A DNA stretch of 64,000 bases, taken from assembly GCA_035578175.1 (NCBI GenBank), contig JAQMRL010000004.1:37750901-37814900 (forward strand). The letters run 5' to 3'. Below are positions 13,701-28,700 of this stretch, piece by piece. Position 1 is the stretch's first letter, and every line of letters begins with the position of its first letter. The position numbers and the translations under genes are program-made. A model generated the notes under the pieces. It searched no databases and was not told the DNA's origin. It saw only the letters and a list, made by a program, of their open reading frames with translations. The DNA comes from Catonia carolina. Its lineage: Eukaryota > Arthropoda > Insecta > Hemiptera > Achilidae.

Positions 13701-16700
13701 TTTACTTTTTTAAAATGCAAAACAAGATGATGTGTTTAAAAAATAATATAATCTGAAATAAATTGTCTTCATTATGTTCCTATTTATCCTTTTAAGTTTC
13801 CTTGGATTGGACCTAACATATTTTCTCTCTGCCTCTCTTTATCATTGGACCATCTCTTCTTTATTGCTCTGTTTGTTGGCAATGCATCTTTTTTCCAATT
13901 TATCCATAACTGAACCTATCCACTTTACTCCTAGTCTAACCCATGGTCTTTTTCTCTCCATCTTCAAGTAAACATCTTTTTAGGCAGTGTACACTCACTC
14001 CTTCAGCCTCCTGACATGTTTAAAACATTACAACTTTGCCTGGCCTTGAGCTAACTGAGGTCTTTTCTCACCATGGTTCCTCGGTTCAATTCCCGGTCAG
14101 GTCTTAACTTTTTTTTTTATCTATCACCCTTCATTGTCTGTATTAGCATTGTACAAAATATTTAGGAATAAAAAATTCTTTGTCAGGATGTCTATCCCCA
14201 GTTGTTTCCTTAATAGCATATCATCTCACTATCTCTTCTTGTGTTTCCAAATGTACCCCTTCATTTGTCACCTGACCTGCATTCTGTTCTCTGCCTTCCT
14301 TTCCCCTGCATTAGTCAATATTGACACTAATTGCAATGTACTCATAATTTTTACAGTACATTGGAACTTATAACAATATACATTTTTTTGAAGAAAAAAT
14401 TAAGAACGTACTAAAGTAAATAGTTGTGCCCAGTAAGGTGATTGAATCTTTTTTGTTTTAAGAAATTATTTAGGGCTTCGCTGTGTTGATGGAAATTAAG
14501 CAAATGTTTAGACTTTTTTTATATAACTTTTCCTTTAGCTGCAAATTAAAATTTTTAACTGCTTGTATTGTTTAGATTTTATGTACATAGTTTTATCATT
14601 GGACAACAATCAATACAATAACAGTTAATTTGGTTGAGTATTTACTAGGAAAATACTAATGAATTATTCTTTTAGATTATTTATAGGGTTTGAATGTACA
14701 TCCATACTTTTTTAAAAGTTATTACTTTTAATTTACAATTCAAATTTTGTTTTTTTTTTTGTTTAAAGTCCGACTGTTCTGCAATTACTGCTAATGCAGA
14801 CGGTGAAGGATGAAATGGTTTTTGTAACGTATGAAAATATGCCGTGCCTGAATGGGATTCGAACCCAAGACCGCATGATGAGAGGCGATACTATTCAAAT
14901 AACAATTTATTATTGCAGATGTTAAATTTATATTTGGAATTCCTGCTAATGGTTATATTAGTACTATTGGACATTAAACAAATTTTCAGTAATATTATAG
15001 GATTTTTATTTTAAGATAAAATTTTGTATAGTCAATTTTATATTTTGTATTTAAGTAGATTAATTATAATTTTTAATGCTGTACATATGTTTGTATTTGT
15101 TTGTTTCAGGGAAAATTGATCAAATTATTTTCGAAACAATTGGTGGCAAAAGCAAAATTACCAGAACATCGTTTTCCTCCTGAATTGAAACACATTCCTT
15201 CGTTACACCAATGGTTGTTAGTTGTTGGTCTTAGCCCTGAATCGATTCAGGTATGAAACCTTAATTTTTTTAAATTTTTGAAATTAACCATAATTATTTT
15301 GTTATGAGTAGTAAACTTTTATTGTTTAGTCCAGTTTAGTTAAAACTAAAGATGGGAGATAAGTTCAGTTTCATTAGCATTTAGTGTTCATTTTGTTTTT
15401 GGTGGCAATTTTTTAAAATTTTCATCATCATTTTGTTTTGTCCGTCCATCTGTCAGTCACACCCAGATGTCATAAACTACAAGAGATTACAACAAATGGT
15501 TTTTGGGTTTGTAATCTACACAAAAAGTTAGTGGGCGTAAATTGGGTTTAAAGTTCCAATTTCGACTGGAAGTGGCACAAAACCGGAAGTCAAAAAAGCA
15601 ACTGCAGAAACTATAAGAGATAGCAACAAACGGTTTTCAGATTTATAGTCTACACAAAAAGTTAGTGGATTAGGTTTGAAGTTTTAATTTTGACCGGAAG
15701 TGACCCAAAACCGGAAGTCAAGAAATCATAGTCTGAATTTGGAAACAGAAATAATGTCACTCTATTCCTTTTACAGAGTAGATACAGAAATCATTGCGTT
15801 TCAAGTTCCGGTATTGACTGGAAGTCAAGAAATCAGATTTGGAATTTAGAAACAAAAATAATGTCATTCAATTCCTCTTAAAGAGCAGGTACAGAAATGG
15901 TTAATGGTTTTTGCTATAGGTCAAAGTTAAGCCTTTTTAAAAATTGGCACCATCCATGAGACTGTCGTCACATGATTTTTTTTTAATATAAAAGAGATTT
16001 TTTTAATATGTGTTGGTTGAAACTGTATAAAGGGCTAATCAACATTAGATCATTGATGATTCTGAAGTTATTTTTTGAATAAATACTTCACTTAAAGTAG
16101 TAAACCATTTATCTGTAATACTAGAAGTAAATACTTTTGTTCAAAATTTATTTTAACCAAAATTGTAAAGATGAATCAAATTTTATTGAATATTAGACTT
16201 AAATATTTAAAATACCATTATTTTAAAGAAACTAATGAGCTCATATGAACTAACAATTTCTACTTTAATCAACTTTCTATCATCTCCTTGAAATTATTTT
16301 TCCAATAGTTACGGTATTATACACAATTTTTAGTTTGAATCACGAGATTATCTGCTCTGATAAGCAGTTTGCCACATGTTTGTAATACCCCCTTTTTAAA
16401 TCGTCTGTATAATTCTTCAATATCCTTTTCTTTTTGGCCTCTACTGATTCATCTCATGTAGTAATTAAAAGTTTTACTCGCATTATGTGTGTTCTAGCCT
16501 TTTAGCTTCCATTCATCAGATAGTTTCCATTAAATTTTTCTTCTCTTCCATTGTTTATAATATTTTTATTTTCTCATTCAAATGGTCCATTTAATTTATG
16601 GTATTTTTCTGTAAATCGCTTGATTTTAATTTCTGTGTTTAAGACAAATTTAAAAAATAAAATAATATGTAAAAATCCCTTACATAAGACAACTCATCTT

Positions 16701-19700
16701 GTGGCTGCTGGCAATTTTTAAAAAGGCTTACCTTTTACTTATGGTAAAAACCATTAGTGTCCTCTGTGTCTGCTCTTTAAGAGGAATCGAAAGACACTAT
16801 TTTTGTTTTCATATTCCAACTTTGATTTACAGAAACTGAATTTACTTCAAACCCAATGATTTCTGTATCTACTCTAAGAGGAATCGAATGACACTATTTT
16901 CGTTTCTTAATTCCGACTTTGATTTTTTGACTTCCGGGTTTGGCCCACTTCCGGTCGAAATTAGAACCTCAAACCTATCGATTTCTGTATCTACTTTTTA
17001 AGAGGAATCGAATTACACTATTTTTGTTTCCAAATATTTTTGACTTTTGGTTTTAGCCCACTTCCACTCGAAACCGGAACTTCAAACCCAATCCAGGCCC
17101 ACTAACATCTTGTGTAGATTACGAACCCAAAAACCATTTATTGCTATCTATTGTAGTTTCTGACATTGATTTCTTGACTTCCGGTTTCTGGCCACTTTTG
17201 GTTGAAACGATCTTCAAATTCTATTTAGGCCCAAACCATTTGTTGCTATATTTTGTAATTTCTGACATCTGGGTATGATGGACAGATGGAGAAAGGAAAA
17301 TGATGACAGTTTTAAAAATTACCTCTAACAATAGTACTATCTAGGTAATCTAGTGTGTTGTGTAATGCACCTTATATGTGATTAAGTGAGATATGTAAAG
17401 AAACATTTGATTTAAGATATTTTTATGTTTATATACCTTTAGTTGTGAATATCTATTTATGTTTCTATATTCCATCGTTTATATCAAAGTTCATTCAACA
17501 ATCAAAGTACAAAAATTATATTTACTGTAACTCTGCATGATCAATGTTGGTCTGCGGCTTTTCTTTTTCTTCTATTGGCTGGATTTCTTTGAAGGTCAGG
17601 GTGTAATATAAGGGAGGCTCTGTCATTGGCTAACTCTAGAATTTTCACAAGTCTTTTTTAATTGTTTTTAAATTATTTTGCTATTTTACGTATTGGTATA
17701 AGTAAATAATCAAGAATAAAACGCATGTTTTCAACACAAAATCATCTTAGTTGAGTGTTTCTTATCTTCAAGCTCCGTGTTATTGATAAAAGATACTGTT
17801 ATGTAAAGACTTCGATCTGGTGAATTATAAATCGTGCTAGCATACCCTGCGTGGCTTCGCACGTGATACATATATAATCAATTTTTTTAAATAAATATAT
17901 AACAGAAATTTTGTAGCTGCTAGCCAAGTGTTTACCCCCAACATACATGCACGTGTGCACGCCCACACACATACACAATGTTTTAATTTGTTTAAATTCC
18001 CCTGCGAACGTCTTTCGGTAGTTTTCATATGTACTTATGTACTGTACTTTAACAATAGTACAGGCCCACAATTCACACATACACAAAACAAGGTTTTGAT
18101 AATTTCCCCGCATACATCAATCATCAAACCCCTTCATCTACTTCAACGGCAATACGTACTCACACGTACACACACATACATATTTATGAAAATTTCCATG
18201 AGGGCCCTTAGGGTTGTCATTTTTGAAAATTTAAAAATAAAATGTTGCAGTGAATATAAATATGAATGTGCTGTCGAAATTTCATGAAAATCCATTCAGT
18301 AGTTTTCAAAATTAACCTGCACAAAAAACACGCTTTTTCTTTGTAATATTAGTATAGATTATCACCTACAAAATGAACGATCATAAAAATTTGCTTAAGT
18401 CTTTTTTTCAAATTAATTAAAGTTGTGTCTGAATTTTGTAATCTTGCTGAAAGTCATTAAAAAATTAAGATGCTGAAAATTCAAAATCTACTATATCTCT
18501 TTTTGTTCACAAATTAGCCCAGCCTTACATTTCATAATTTTCTCCGTAGGTTAAAGCATGTGTTTACCGGGTTTTACTAAATGAATTATTGACACCTTCT
18601 GATGTAGTTTTACTATTTCAAGAGCCCGCAATCTCTGGAAAAGGGGTTGAGATGTACGAGTTTAATTTTTTCCAAAAATAAATTATTAATTTTTAAGCCT
18701 TCAACATCAGTTCCAATATTGTAATATAAGCCCCTCTCCAGCAAATCATGCTTCACTCCAAAACTAATTGAACCAACGCCATGCATACCATTCTAACTAT
18801 AGTTAAAGTAGGTGTATCTCTTAATTTAATAATTATATGAATCAAAATATGAAATCTCCTTACATAATCCATATGAACGTTCTCTGTAATGTGCCACATT
18901 GCCCTTCGTCCTGGGAAAAATCGGTTCCAGTTAGAGGTGGTCCACATTTTGTAGATCAGATCATCCCACCTGATGAAATTCTATGAGAAAATAATTACAA
19001 AATTCAGTGTTGTGTTGTGTACCATTAAGTGCTACATTATTATGTTACATTTTCAGGTTGAGATATTTTTATGATTCATCTTCAATTATGTAGATCCCCT
19101 TGAATATTTGCCACTGATGAACCCTGAGTCACATATTCGCTGTTCACTTTTAAGCACTCTCCATAATGGAGCACCAACTTCTTTAAATCCTATACATAAA
19201 AGTTTGCTGCCTGGGAATTTCACTAGTTGACAATGGCAGTCTTTAGTGTACTTCAAACTGTTTTCCATTCAGCTACTGTTTAAAGAAAATAGTTGCTTGG
19301 TGCAAGGTTGGGACTATAGGGTGGGTAATCATAAAGTTTTCAACTAAAATTGTCCACTTGACATTCTTTGCTCTTTGTGTTGGTTGATAAGAATTTCTAA
19401 TACCTACCTTACACATAATTTGTAATACCCGAGCTTTTCTGTAGTAATCTTGTTCATATTGGCCTGTCCTACAGGAGGGCCTGAGCAGTAATCGTCAATA
19501 ATCGATCTTATCGTATTTCTTCGTTCACTTGTTGAACGATTTCATTAGTCTTAATATTGGAATGCCTCTCCGCTGTTTGTGTACATTTGGGTGGCCATTT
19601 TTGAAGTCTTGATACCATGTCTAACCGTTCTTTCACTCATTAATGTAGGCTTATAAACCAGGGACAACTGATAAATTTGGACAGCTGATGATCCTTTTGT

Positions 19701-22700
19701 ACACAATGTTGTCTGCATTCACCAACAGGCTAATGACTACTGAATTAAAACAATAACTTAAATGGCTTCAGAAACAATCAATAGATGGTGCTGCATGTAT
19801 ACGACTTTGTACTGACCCAACAAATTTTTAAATATAAGCCCCTACTTTATGATTATGCCTCATACAAGCTGTTATATTTTAGTGATATTGTCTCAAACTC
19901 CAGGAGTTAAAAGTTGTGTGAACTATTATCTAAACATTAACTGGTGTTCAATTAGTAATCTTTGCTTCGTTATAATTGTTATTATATCTGTATTTCAGAG
20001 TGTAGCCAGAAAAGTTAGAACGTTAGAATCATTACAAGAAAAATCTGATCATGAATTACGAACAATACTTAGTGAACGAACATTACGAGAGGAAGAGTTA
20101 CGGCGACTTTGTAGAGCACTACATAATCTTAAACGATATACTGGTATTGTATTATTTTTATCGTTATACATTGTAGTATCTTACAATAACTTAAATAAAA
20201 AAAAAAAGTAATCATCATTCAGTTGAATATTCAAATATTTTAATAAATTATTTGTTTAGGTCATGAGTCGAAAAGCTGGTTTGAACCTCTAGAGGTTTTA
20301 CTAAGTAAAAACGAGGAATAAAATGGTTTACCATTGCCTTCCTCACTGAGTTGAGAGAGTATGCTTATCAGCATGCCAGGCCTTCCGAAAAGCATTCACT
20401 TTCCACTCTGCAAATGACACCTTTACTTCATTCACCACAGGGTCTGGCTGTATAATGAAATTCATTACTTTCAGAGGAGATAACTCTGATTAGTGTCACA
20501 GTACACCTCTACCTCTTCTGTTCTTAAATGATTCAGTCATTTAATTGGCTGACCATGTGATAAGAAACAGAACTATTTATTTTAGCCCTGCAACAAACAG
20601 ATCGAGTGTAAATAATTTGACACTCCACCTGTCTGTTATGGTCAAATTATTAACATAAAATAAAAATTAATAACATCAAAAGTAAATTATTTAACTTTCT
20701 ATAAAATGCAACTGATGTATGATTTATTATTCTGTTTTCTTTTTTTTTAACAAGATGATTATCTTGTTAAAGAGAAAGCTCTTTCTGAAAGTGAAATTCA
20801 ATATTATCTACCTGATTGTTTGAGAAAAATAAATAAATTGAATATTGTAAAAACTAATGTATGTAATAAAAGAATACAGAATTGATGATTTGGTTTTTAT
20901 AACTTTGAAAAGGTAATGATAGCTTTGGGTTTGTAACTTTGTTGAAAATTGAAATAATTTTATATTGTTATTATTGATTTGTTGATTTCATATCCCATGT
21001 ATTGAATTAGTTATTGTAGTTTATTTTGAAGGTGTCCTTTTATTCTGTCTGTCTTGGTAAATTTTTATCTAGATTTTGTCAATTTCTTTTTTAAAATTAT
21101 AGATCAACATAACTTATATTTTAAGTTTTTAATTTTCTTTCATATCTGATAATCTTCCTCTGAAATGATAACTTGGTTTTTTGTTTAAGGTATGAAAAAA
21201 TATTAAAAAAATAAATTTCCAATTATTGAAATTGAGTTAGTAGTCTATTGGTATTGTTTATTGGCAAAAAATAAATTAAATTTTAATTTTTCTTATATAA
21301 TAATAAAATTAAAAATAAATAAATACATGCTATTATCTTAGAATAGGTATGTTCATTTATTTACTTGGGTTGTGATGTCTAATTCTTGCGTGCAATCGTA
21401 AGATGCAGAAATGAAATTGGAACTGTTTCAAAGGCCTGATGATCGACACCCAAACAGGTGTTTACTTACAAGCCAACCAGACAGCGTGGTATAAGATGAC
21501 CTTGAAAGAGATGGGCATCCCAAACTAATAATAATAATGTGTTTATTTTTGTTCAATAATAATGTACAATATACATGTATATACTTCTTATAACTAACAT
21601 GTTCATTTATTATAACTGAAATCATCATATACATGAATAAAATAAAAATATATTTTCATACAGAAAATTTTGACAGTAAGCAGTGAAGGAATTTCATGCA
21701 ACTTAACTTAAAATTCTCCACAAAACAATATATACTTTATACAATAAAGAGAAAAACTAAAGAAAAAATATAAAGGGAAAACAGACAGTCATACAAACAC
21801 AGATTTCACTCGTAGTACCAACTTTTACCTTGGTAGACCTAAATCATCATTGTCACTTTGAATGATTGTCATTTATTACATTTCGTTGAGAAATAGCATA
21901 TTATTACCTATCAATGCTAAGAAAGCGTGATCACACGATACACAATAGTTCGTTCATTTTACGTGTTGTTTGCCTAGCTTATAGTATGAAGGAGGGGGAT
22001 TGTTGGGTCTCCAGCATGTGGCCCTCCCTCCTTGTACGGAAAAGAAACCAGTCGCTCTGTGCACTCACACTGTTTGCTTGTGTTGTGGTCTACGTTTTGA
22101 CAGTTTTCATAAACAGTATTTAACAGTATTTAAGTTTTCATAAACAGCATACCTACTCCCCTTGCTACTTTTACTTTGTTATTAGATAAATAAAATGAAA
22201 AAAAGCAAATACAAAAAGTGTAAAATAATTTAAAAAGTAAAAAATTGTTTATTATCCTCAAAACAAAACAAGACTTTTGTCAACACATGTGTTCACGAGC
22301 GTAGTGTGTTGGTGAATGCAAGCATGTGTACATGAATGTGTGAACATTCACTCTGCCTCCCCATTAAGGCACCGTCCTTCAGCAACCTAACCACACTCTG
22401 TGTGTTCACTGTGCTTTCTTAACATTGATGGGTAATACTAACTTTGAAGTTTGAACAGGTTAGGAGGCCTAATCCATATCAATTTTATGATGGAATGCTT
22501 TCTGGTCTTAAAATAATTTTTGACAGATGTAATAAAGGTGTCATTGTTTGTTAAAACTTAATTACTGGAAATCATTGATTATGTGAACATGCCAAAATAA
22601 CTTATAAATTAGTTTTTATGCTTAACCATTATAGTAAACACCTTTTGTGGGGTTAACGTAAAGCAAACTTAACTGCGAATAGCAAAACCAAATCTTTATG

Positions 22701-25700
22701 GGAATTAGAGGGTTATGGTTGTCAAATAAAAAGAAAATTGAAAAAGAAATGAGAGGTATCCATTTGTTAATGGATACAACATACAGATGTATCTTTTGAT
22801 TGTTGGAAAGTGACTTCTAAAAGCAACATTTACGCTTCTCCAAATGTTTTCTTCGTTTTTATAATGTAACGAACCATCAGCTCATTTACTTCCATAAACT
22901 TTGCCCCTGAGGACACACTTTCGCCACTTCTATGCTGATCAAGAGGTTCAGTTTAAAAAATAATTAAAGCCATGATTTGTTTTAGCTTTCTCTTAGTGTA
23001 TGCTACATGTGGACATTTTGTGTCTAGAAAAAGTAAAGATGACTTGAAAAATTAAATCAACTTTTTGTACATGACAAAACAAGAAAACTAATTGCTTTTA
23101 ACTGAAACAACAGGAAAATCAATTGACGAAACAACACCATATAAAAATACTGAACTAACAGATTACACACCTCAGTATAGATTGTAAAGACAACTGCAAC
23201 CCTTATGGAGTTTATATCTATAATATGTTTAATATAGTATTGACCTCGATATGGATAAGTTCAACTGTATTGTCACAGGGTTGCCGTCATAGTGACTTTA
23301 CATTTTTGAGCTAAGTTCCATCTATGTTTTGTTCATAGTTTTCCCACCTACATGGTATTTATGTAATATGTCTCTGTGAGTATTGTATTGAAAAAAACAA
23401 TGTTATATTTTATTATATTTTGACAGTCAGGAAAAGCAATCACGAATATCAAGATCAGGAATGGAAAGGAATTAGTGTATTCTTGTTTTTAAAAATTTTG
23501 TTGATAGCTAATTAGAAGTATACTAAGTATAAGTTGGTAAATTTACCATATTTCTTTACCTGACAAGGAACATTTATTAAAAATTGTGGTACATTTAACT
23601 TGAAATATGTTATTGTATTATGTATTTAATAATTATTGTTATTGCAGAGATCTTGGTGCACGGTGAATGTGAAAGCGGTGATCTGCCATTATATTGGGAT
23701 TCATGGGATTGCCACCGATTTGTTGGCATCGGATCCGGTGGATCCTCTTCGTCTCCTAGACCAAACAGGTCACGCGAAACACGCGGTTCAGTTCCTTCTG
23801 AAGAATCTATCGGACATCATCATCTAACTGCTCCACTTTCTCCTCCTTTACCTCCTTACCATCCTTCAACTCCTCCTTTGACACCTTCACAATGTATACC
23901 TCCTATTCAGAAGATCAAAGGTAATTATAATTTATGTACTATTTAAACAAAAACAGTATTTTTCGTAATTAAATCTATATTGTTACATGTTTGATCCTAC
24001 TTAATTAAATGTTAAATAATTTTTTAATGCATAACACTATCATAAATTAATTTTGTATCTCCTTTGATTATTCTTCTGTTGGTGTCTAAATACTTTACAG
24101 TAGACATTATTGTACATATGAACATGTACCACAATCTGAGAATAGAAAATTGATGAAGATAATTGTATTTTATTAAAAAATAATAACTAAACAAAGAAGT
24201 TGGAATGAAACAGTCTTCTTCTTCAGGTGCCAATCCGTTCCAAATGTTGGCGACCATCATAGCAATTCTCACTTTGTTCGTTATTCTGCAAAATAACTGC
24301 TGAGCTTTTACCAAGTTCTCAGATTTTGAAGCCACGACACACTTCTTCTGCCAGGTCCTAGTTTTCCATATATTTTTCCCTGTAGAATGGCTTGTAGTAA
24401 TGAATACTGTAATTCATTCCACAAGATATGTCCAAAATATTGGATCTTCCTAAACTCGATGGTGGAAATGACTTCCATGTCTTTCTTCATTCTCCTGAAA
24501 ACCTCTATATTTGGCTTCTGAGCAGTCCTTGGGACCCTCAACATTTGTCTGTACAGCCACATCTCAAATACCTCCTTTTTCCTCATAATGTATTTATCCA
24601 AGGAAGATGAATATTATTGCCAAAAATCAAATCTGGACAATGAACATCAGATATGGTGATGTGAAGAGAGTCAGAAAGTTCAAATACGTAGAAGATTTGA
24701 ACTTGTAACATCAAAACAAAGACAGCAAATGAGAAACAATCAGGAAGATGTAGGAGGTAGCATTTAGACTGTGCCATAGTACTAAAAAATCAAAATCCTT
24801 ATCATATTTAACTAAATTCAAACATTATAGTATACTAGGTGAACCAGAATGTTTATATGCATCTAAGGGTTTTGTACCACTTGAGACTAAAACATGAGTG
24901 TACAGCAAGTTTGAGATTGCATAGTGAAGAAAACAACAGAAAGGGTCGTAAACAAAATTCTGAATGTACAGTAAAAGAGAGACCTAAGTTTTATGGCTAA
25001 AAGATTTACAGAAGGGTGGAGTCAAAGATGAACATGTAGGGAATATTGATTTTATGTTGTTAACTAGTTGGCATTCTCAGAAGAAGATGCAAGAGTTAAC
25101 CAGTAAATGAGAGAATACTGGCAAAACTGAATAAAATACAACAGAAATTGCAGGTAGTTTCATAATCCTAGCCTGTAGCCAGGTAAAATGGATCTTATAA
25201 TAATAATGAAATGAAATATCTTTATTATGAAAAGTTATTTTTGGGTCCCGATAAGTCAACAGTCTGACTTAACATCAGGTGCCCCTACATATACACATAC
25301 AATAAAAAATAAACAAAAATTAGATTACTGTAACTCTTAAACTAATTTACTTAGATGTACATTCTCGTAAAAGATACTGTTACTGTATTACCTATAGTCA
25401 CGGCGCATAGGCAGCCACTGTAGAGAATATCCATAACAACTTCTTAAGGCTATTGATATCCTTATCTTAATTATCATTTTGTAACCACACTTTTACCTTC
25501 CCTTTAAAATCAGTAAATTTCCTACAATTAACTAATTCTTTATGCCAAGAATTGTATTACTGCGGTATCAAACAATTTAAAGCTCTTTCACCGTAATTAT
25601 TAAAACTAAGAGGCACGACATAATTACATCTTCTTACTCCATATTGGTGTTCCATTAAAATTTTATATTTATCTTCATTGAAGTTATTTATTATGTGAAA

Positions 25701-28700
25701 GAATTTATGAACATTTTTCGGACTTAATGTATCACAAATTTTCATCAAATTAAGCTGGTCATAATCTCTATCCTTAGCGATTAATTTCAGTACCTTATTT
25801 TGCATATTTGTAAGTTTGTTCAAGTGTGAAAAGCTCCCCCACACTTGAACTCCGTATCTTAGTATTGATTCTAATAATGATTTATAAACAATTTTCAAAA
25901 GCCTCTTACTAACATATGATTTTAGCACATACATACAACCCAGAATTCTTTTAGCTTTGTTAAAGACTTTATCAATGTGCTCATAAGATTTCAAATTATT
26001 ATCGAAAATTATTCCTAAGTAATAAAATTCTGTAACATACTTCAGTTTATCACAAATACAAGAAGCTGTTAGTTGTGAGCGTGAGTACTCATGCAAAATT
26101 ATATCATTGTTGTTTATTTGAGGCATGTGAGGTGTTTTAAAATACATTACCTTAGTCTTACCACCCTTTCTAAATAGGTCATGCTTATAAGCCCATTTAA
26201 CAAACCAATTAAATTCATTTTGTAGTGTTCTATAACTTATTTCACTATCACTGTGCAAATATAACAGAACTGCATCGTCAGCATTCATATAAAGTTTACA
26301 ATTTTGAATAACATTAAAAATTTTATTTACATAAATAATATAAAACAAAGGGCCTAAACAGCTTCCTTGAGGAATGCCGATTTCTATAGAAGTTAATTAC
26401 TATATACATTAGAAATTTTTACTGTTAATTTACAATCTTTTAAGTAACTTTCAATTAGCTGCAAATAAACTCCGTTGAAACCAATCTCATTTAAAATTTT
26501 AAATAACAATTTATGATTAACTGGATTGAAAGCACGTGAAAAATCAACCTCAACCATTAACTTTTCAGTTCCTTTACCCTTTTGAAACCCATTTTGATTT
26601 GCATTAATAATGTTATTTTCTTTAAGATATTTCGCTATGTACTTTACAATATATTTTTCAAATACTTTTTTCACAACAGACAGAATTGAAATCGGTCGAT
26701 AATTTGCAAAATTTGAAGTGACACCTTTTTTGTATGTAGGCCTAATGACCGAAACCTTCAAGTAGTCCGGAAACGTACCCATTTTAATACAACAATTTAA
26801 AAGTTTGATAGTAACTTACAAAAAATTTCCTTATTATTTAATACATCCTTAGCTCTAATATTATCATACCCTGGCGATTTATTTACAGAAATATCTTTTA
26901 TTAATAATTTCACAAATAGTATAAGATGTAGATAAAGGCATATAAAAAACCTCGATGTCACCAGCAAGCCTTACATTTGCCCCCTTACTCCTATCTTTCA
27001 TTGAAATATTATTGCTATTAATTGTTTTTTCAAATTGTGTGACAAATGATTTAGCAAAACCTTTTGTCACTACTGCTAAATCATTTCCAAAAGAATCTAA
27101 ATTTTTTTATCTACATCTTTTTCAGCCTATCTGTTTAAAGTCCTATTTACTTCAAATCATATTTTTTTTGCATATTTTTCGTTCATCTGGAATGTTTTTT
27201 TTTTAATAAATTTTCTTTTGCTTTCCTAATTTCATTATTAAGTTTATTTCCAAAGGTTTTATATTGATTTTTATAATTTACACTGTTAGGAGTTGATTTC
27301 CATTTCTTAAATAAATGATCTCTTTCTTTTATTTTTAATAACAAAATTCCTGTGTCAACCAGCTCTTACGTCTTATCAATGACTCAAGCTCTTTACCTTT
27401 ACTTATATGGCCGGCCGCAATGGCGTAGTTGGTAACGTGCTTGCCTCTCATCATGCGGTCTTGGGTTCGAATCCCATTTAGGCACGGCATTTTTTCATAC
27501 GTTACAAAAAAAATCATTTCATCCTTCACAGTCTGCATTAGCAGTAATTGCAGAACAGTCGGACGTTAAACCAAAAAAAAAACTTTTACTTATGTCTTTA
27601 ATTATTACATGTTTACATTTATTATAAATATTCCTAAAATTGTTACAAATATTTAAAGCAAAATTGTTAACGTCATTTAAATCACAGCAAACCTACCAAT
27701 TTACCTCTTTTATCTGATCATTTCCTTTTTTTGTTTATGTTTGCTAATAACATAACATAAAAGTAAACAATTCAATGTGTTTTTTAGGTTTTTTTACGCC
27801 TGTTGTAATAAAATGTATTTCTTGTTTGAATTTTTTCTTTTACTGTTACGATTTACACAAAATTTCTTATATAATTTTAAACTACAAATGATATACTTTT
27901 AAAGAAAATATAAAAGTGTAAGCTATTTTGAATCGATACCTGCAAAGATACTAAAAATTATAAAATACCAAATTATTTCATAAACATGTTTATTACCACA
28001 ACTACGATCATCTGATCCACTAAAGTTTACTCCTAATTCTGTATATGAAACTATAATTAGATAGTGATCCGATATTTTAGTGTGTACCACTGCAGATACA
28101 ATTTCACTTCCTCTACTCACAAAAATATGATCTATAAGAGATGAGCATAATAACCCTTCTCGGATTTCCTCTCTTGTTGCAGTTTCTATTACACTATCCG
28201 GGCCGTAGCTATACATAAGAATTTCATATTCCTTTACAATTAAACTTCCCCTATCCAACAATTTAATATTAACATCAACGTACACTCATTATACTTATCA
28301 ATTAAAACATTTATCTCATTAACAAAATCAGTTGTACTTAGATTAGGAGGTCTATAAACAAAAATAAAACAAAATTTACGATTCAATGAAATATTAATAC
28401 AACCCGTAATACATTCACAACTAAAATAATTACTTTCAGCGAATTTAATTTTCAACGATTCCTTATAAAAAATTATTAATCCACCACCACATTTATGTTT
28501 ATGCAATTTCCAAATTTTATTGTAGTACTTTATATTAAAAAATCCTATTTCCATTTCTGTATCATTTACTTCAGAAATAAAAATCATGTCAAAATCGCTT
28601 CTCTTTATTGTAATTAACACTTCATCCCAATGTTTTTTATGGATTTAATATTTAAGTGAAAACATTTTAAACTTTTATCACTGTCAGCACGTTTTCCATT

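Noticed and set aside
13396..14373. Hydrophobic frames that look like membrane proteins
   Set aside because: They are T-rich intron sequence and the antisense of retrotransposon relics; runs of Phe/Leu/Ser come from base composition.
17799..18287. Overlapping frames of 63-119 codons on both strands
   Set aside because: They lie inside the Helitron and owe their length to CA-rich low complexity ('hthth' patterns); no family features.
23636..23827. Second open frame across KSR exon 4
   Set aside because: Does not join exon 3 or exon 5 in phase; the Ser/Pro-rich frame does.
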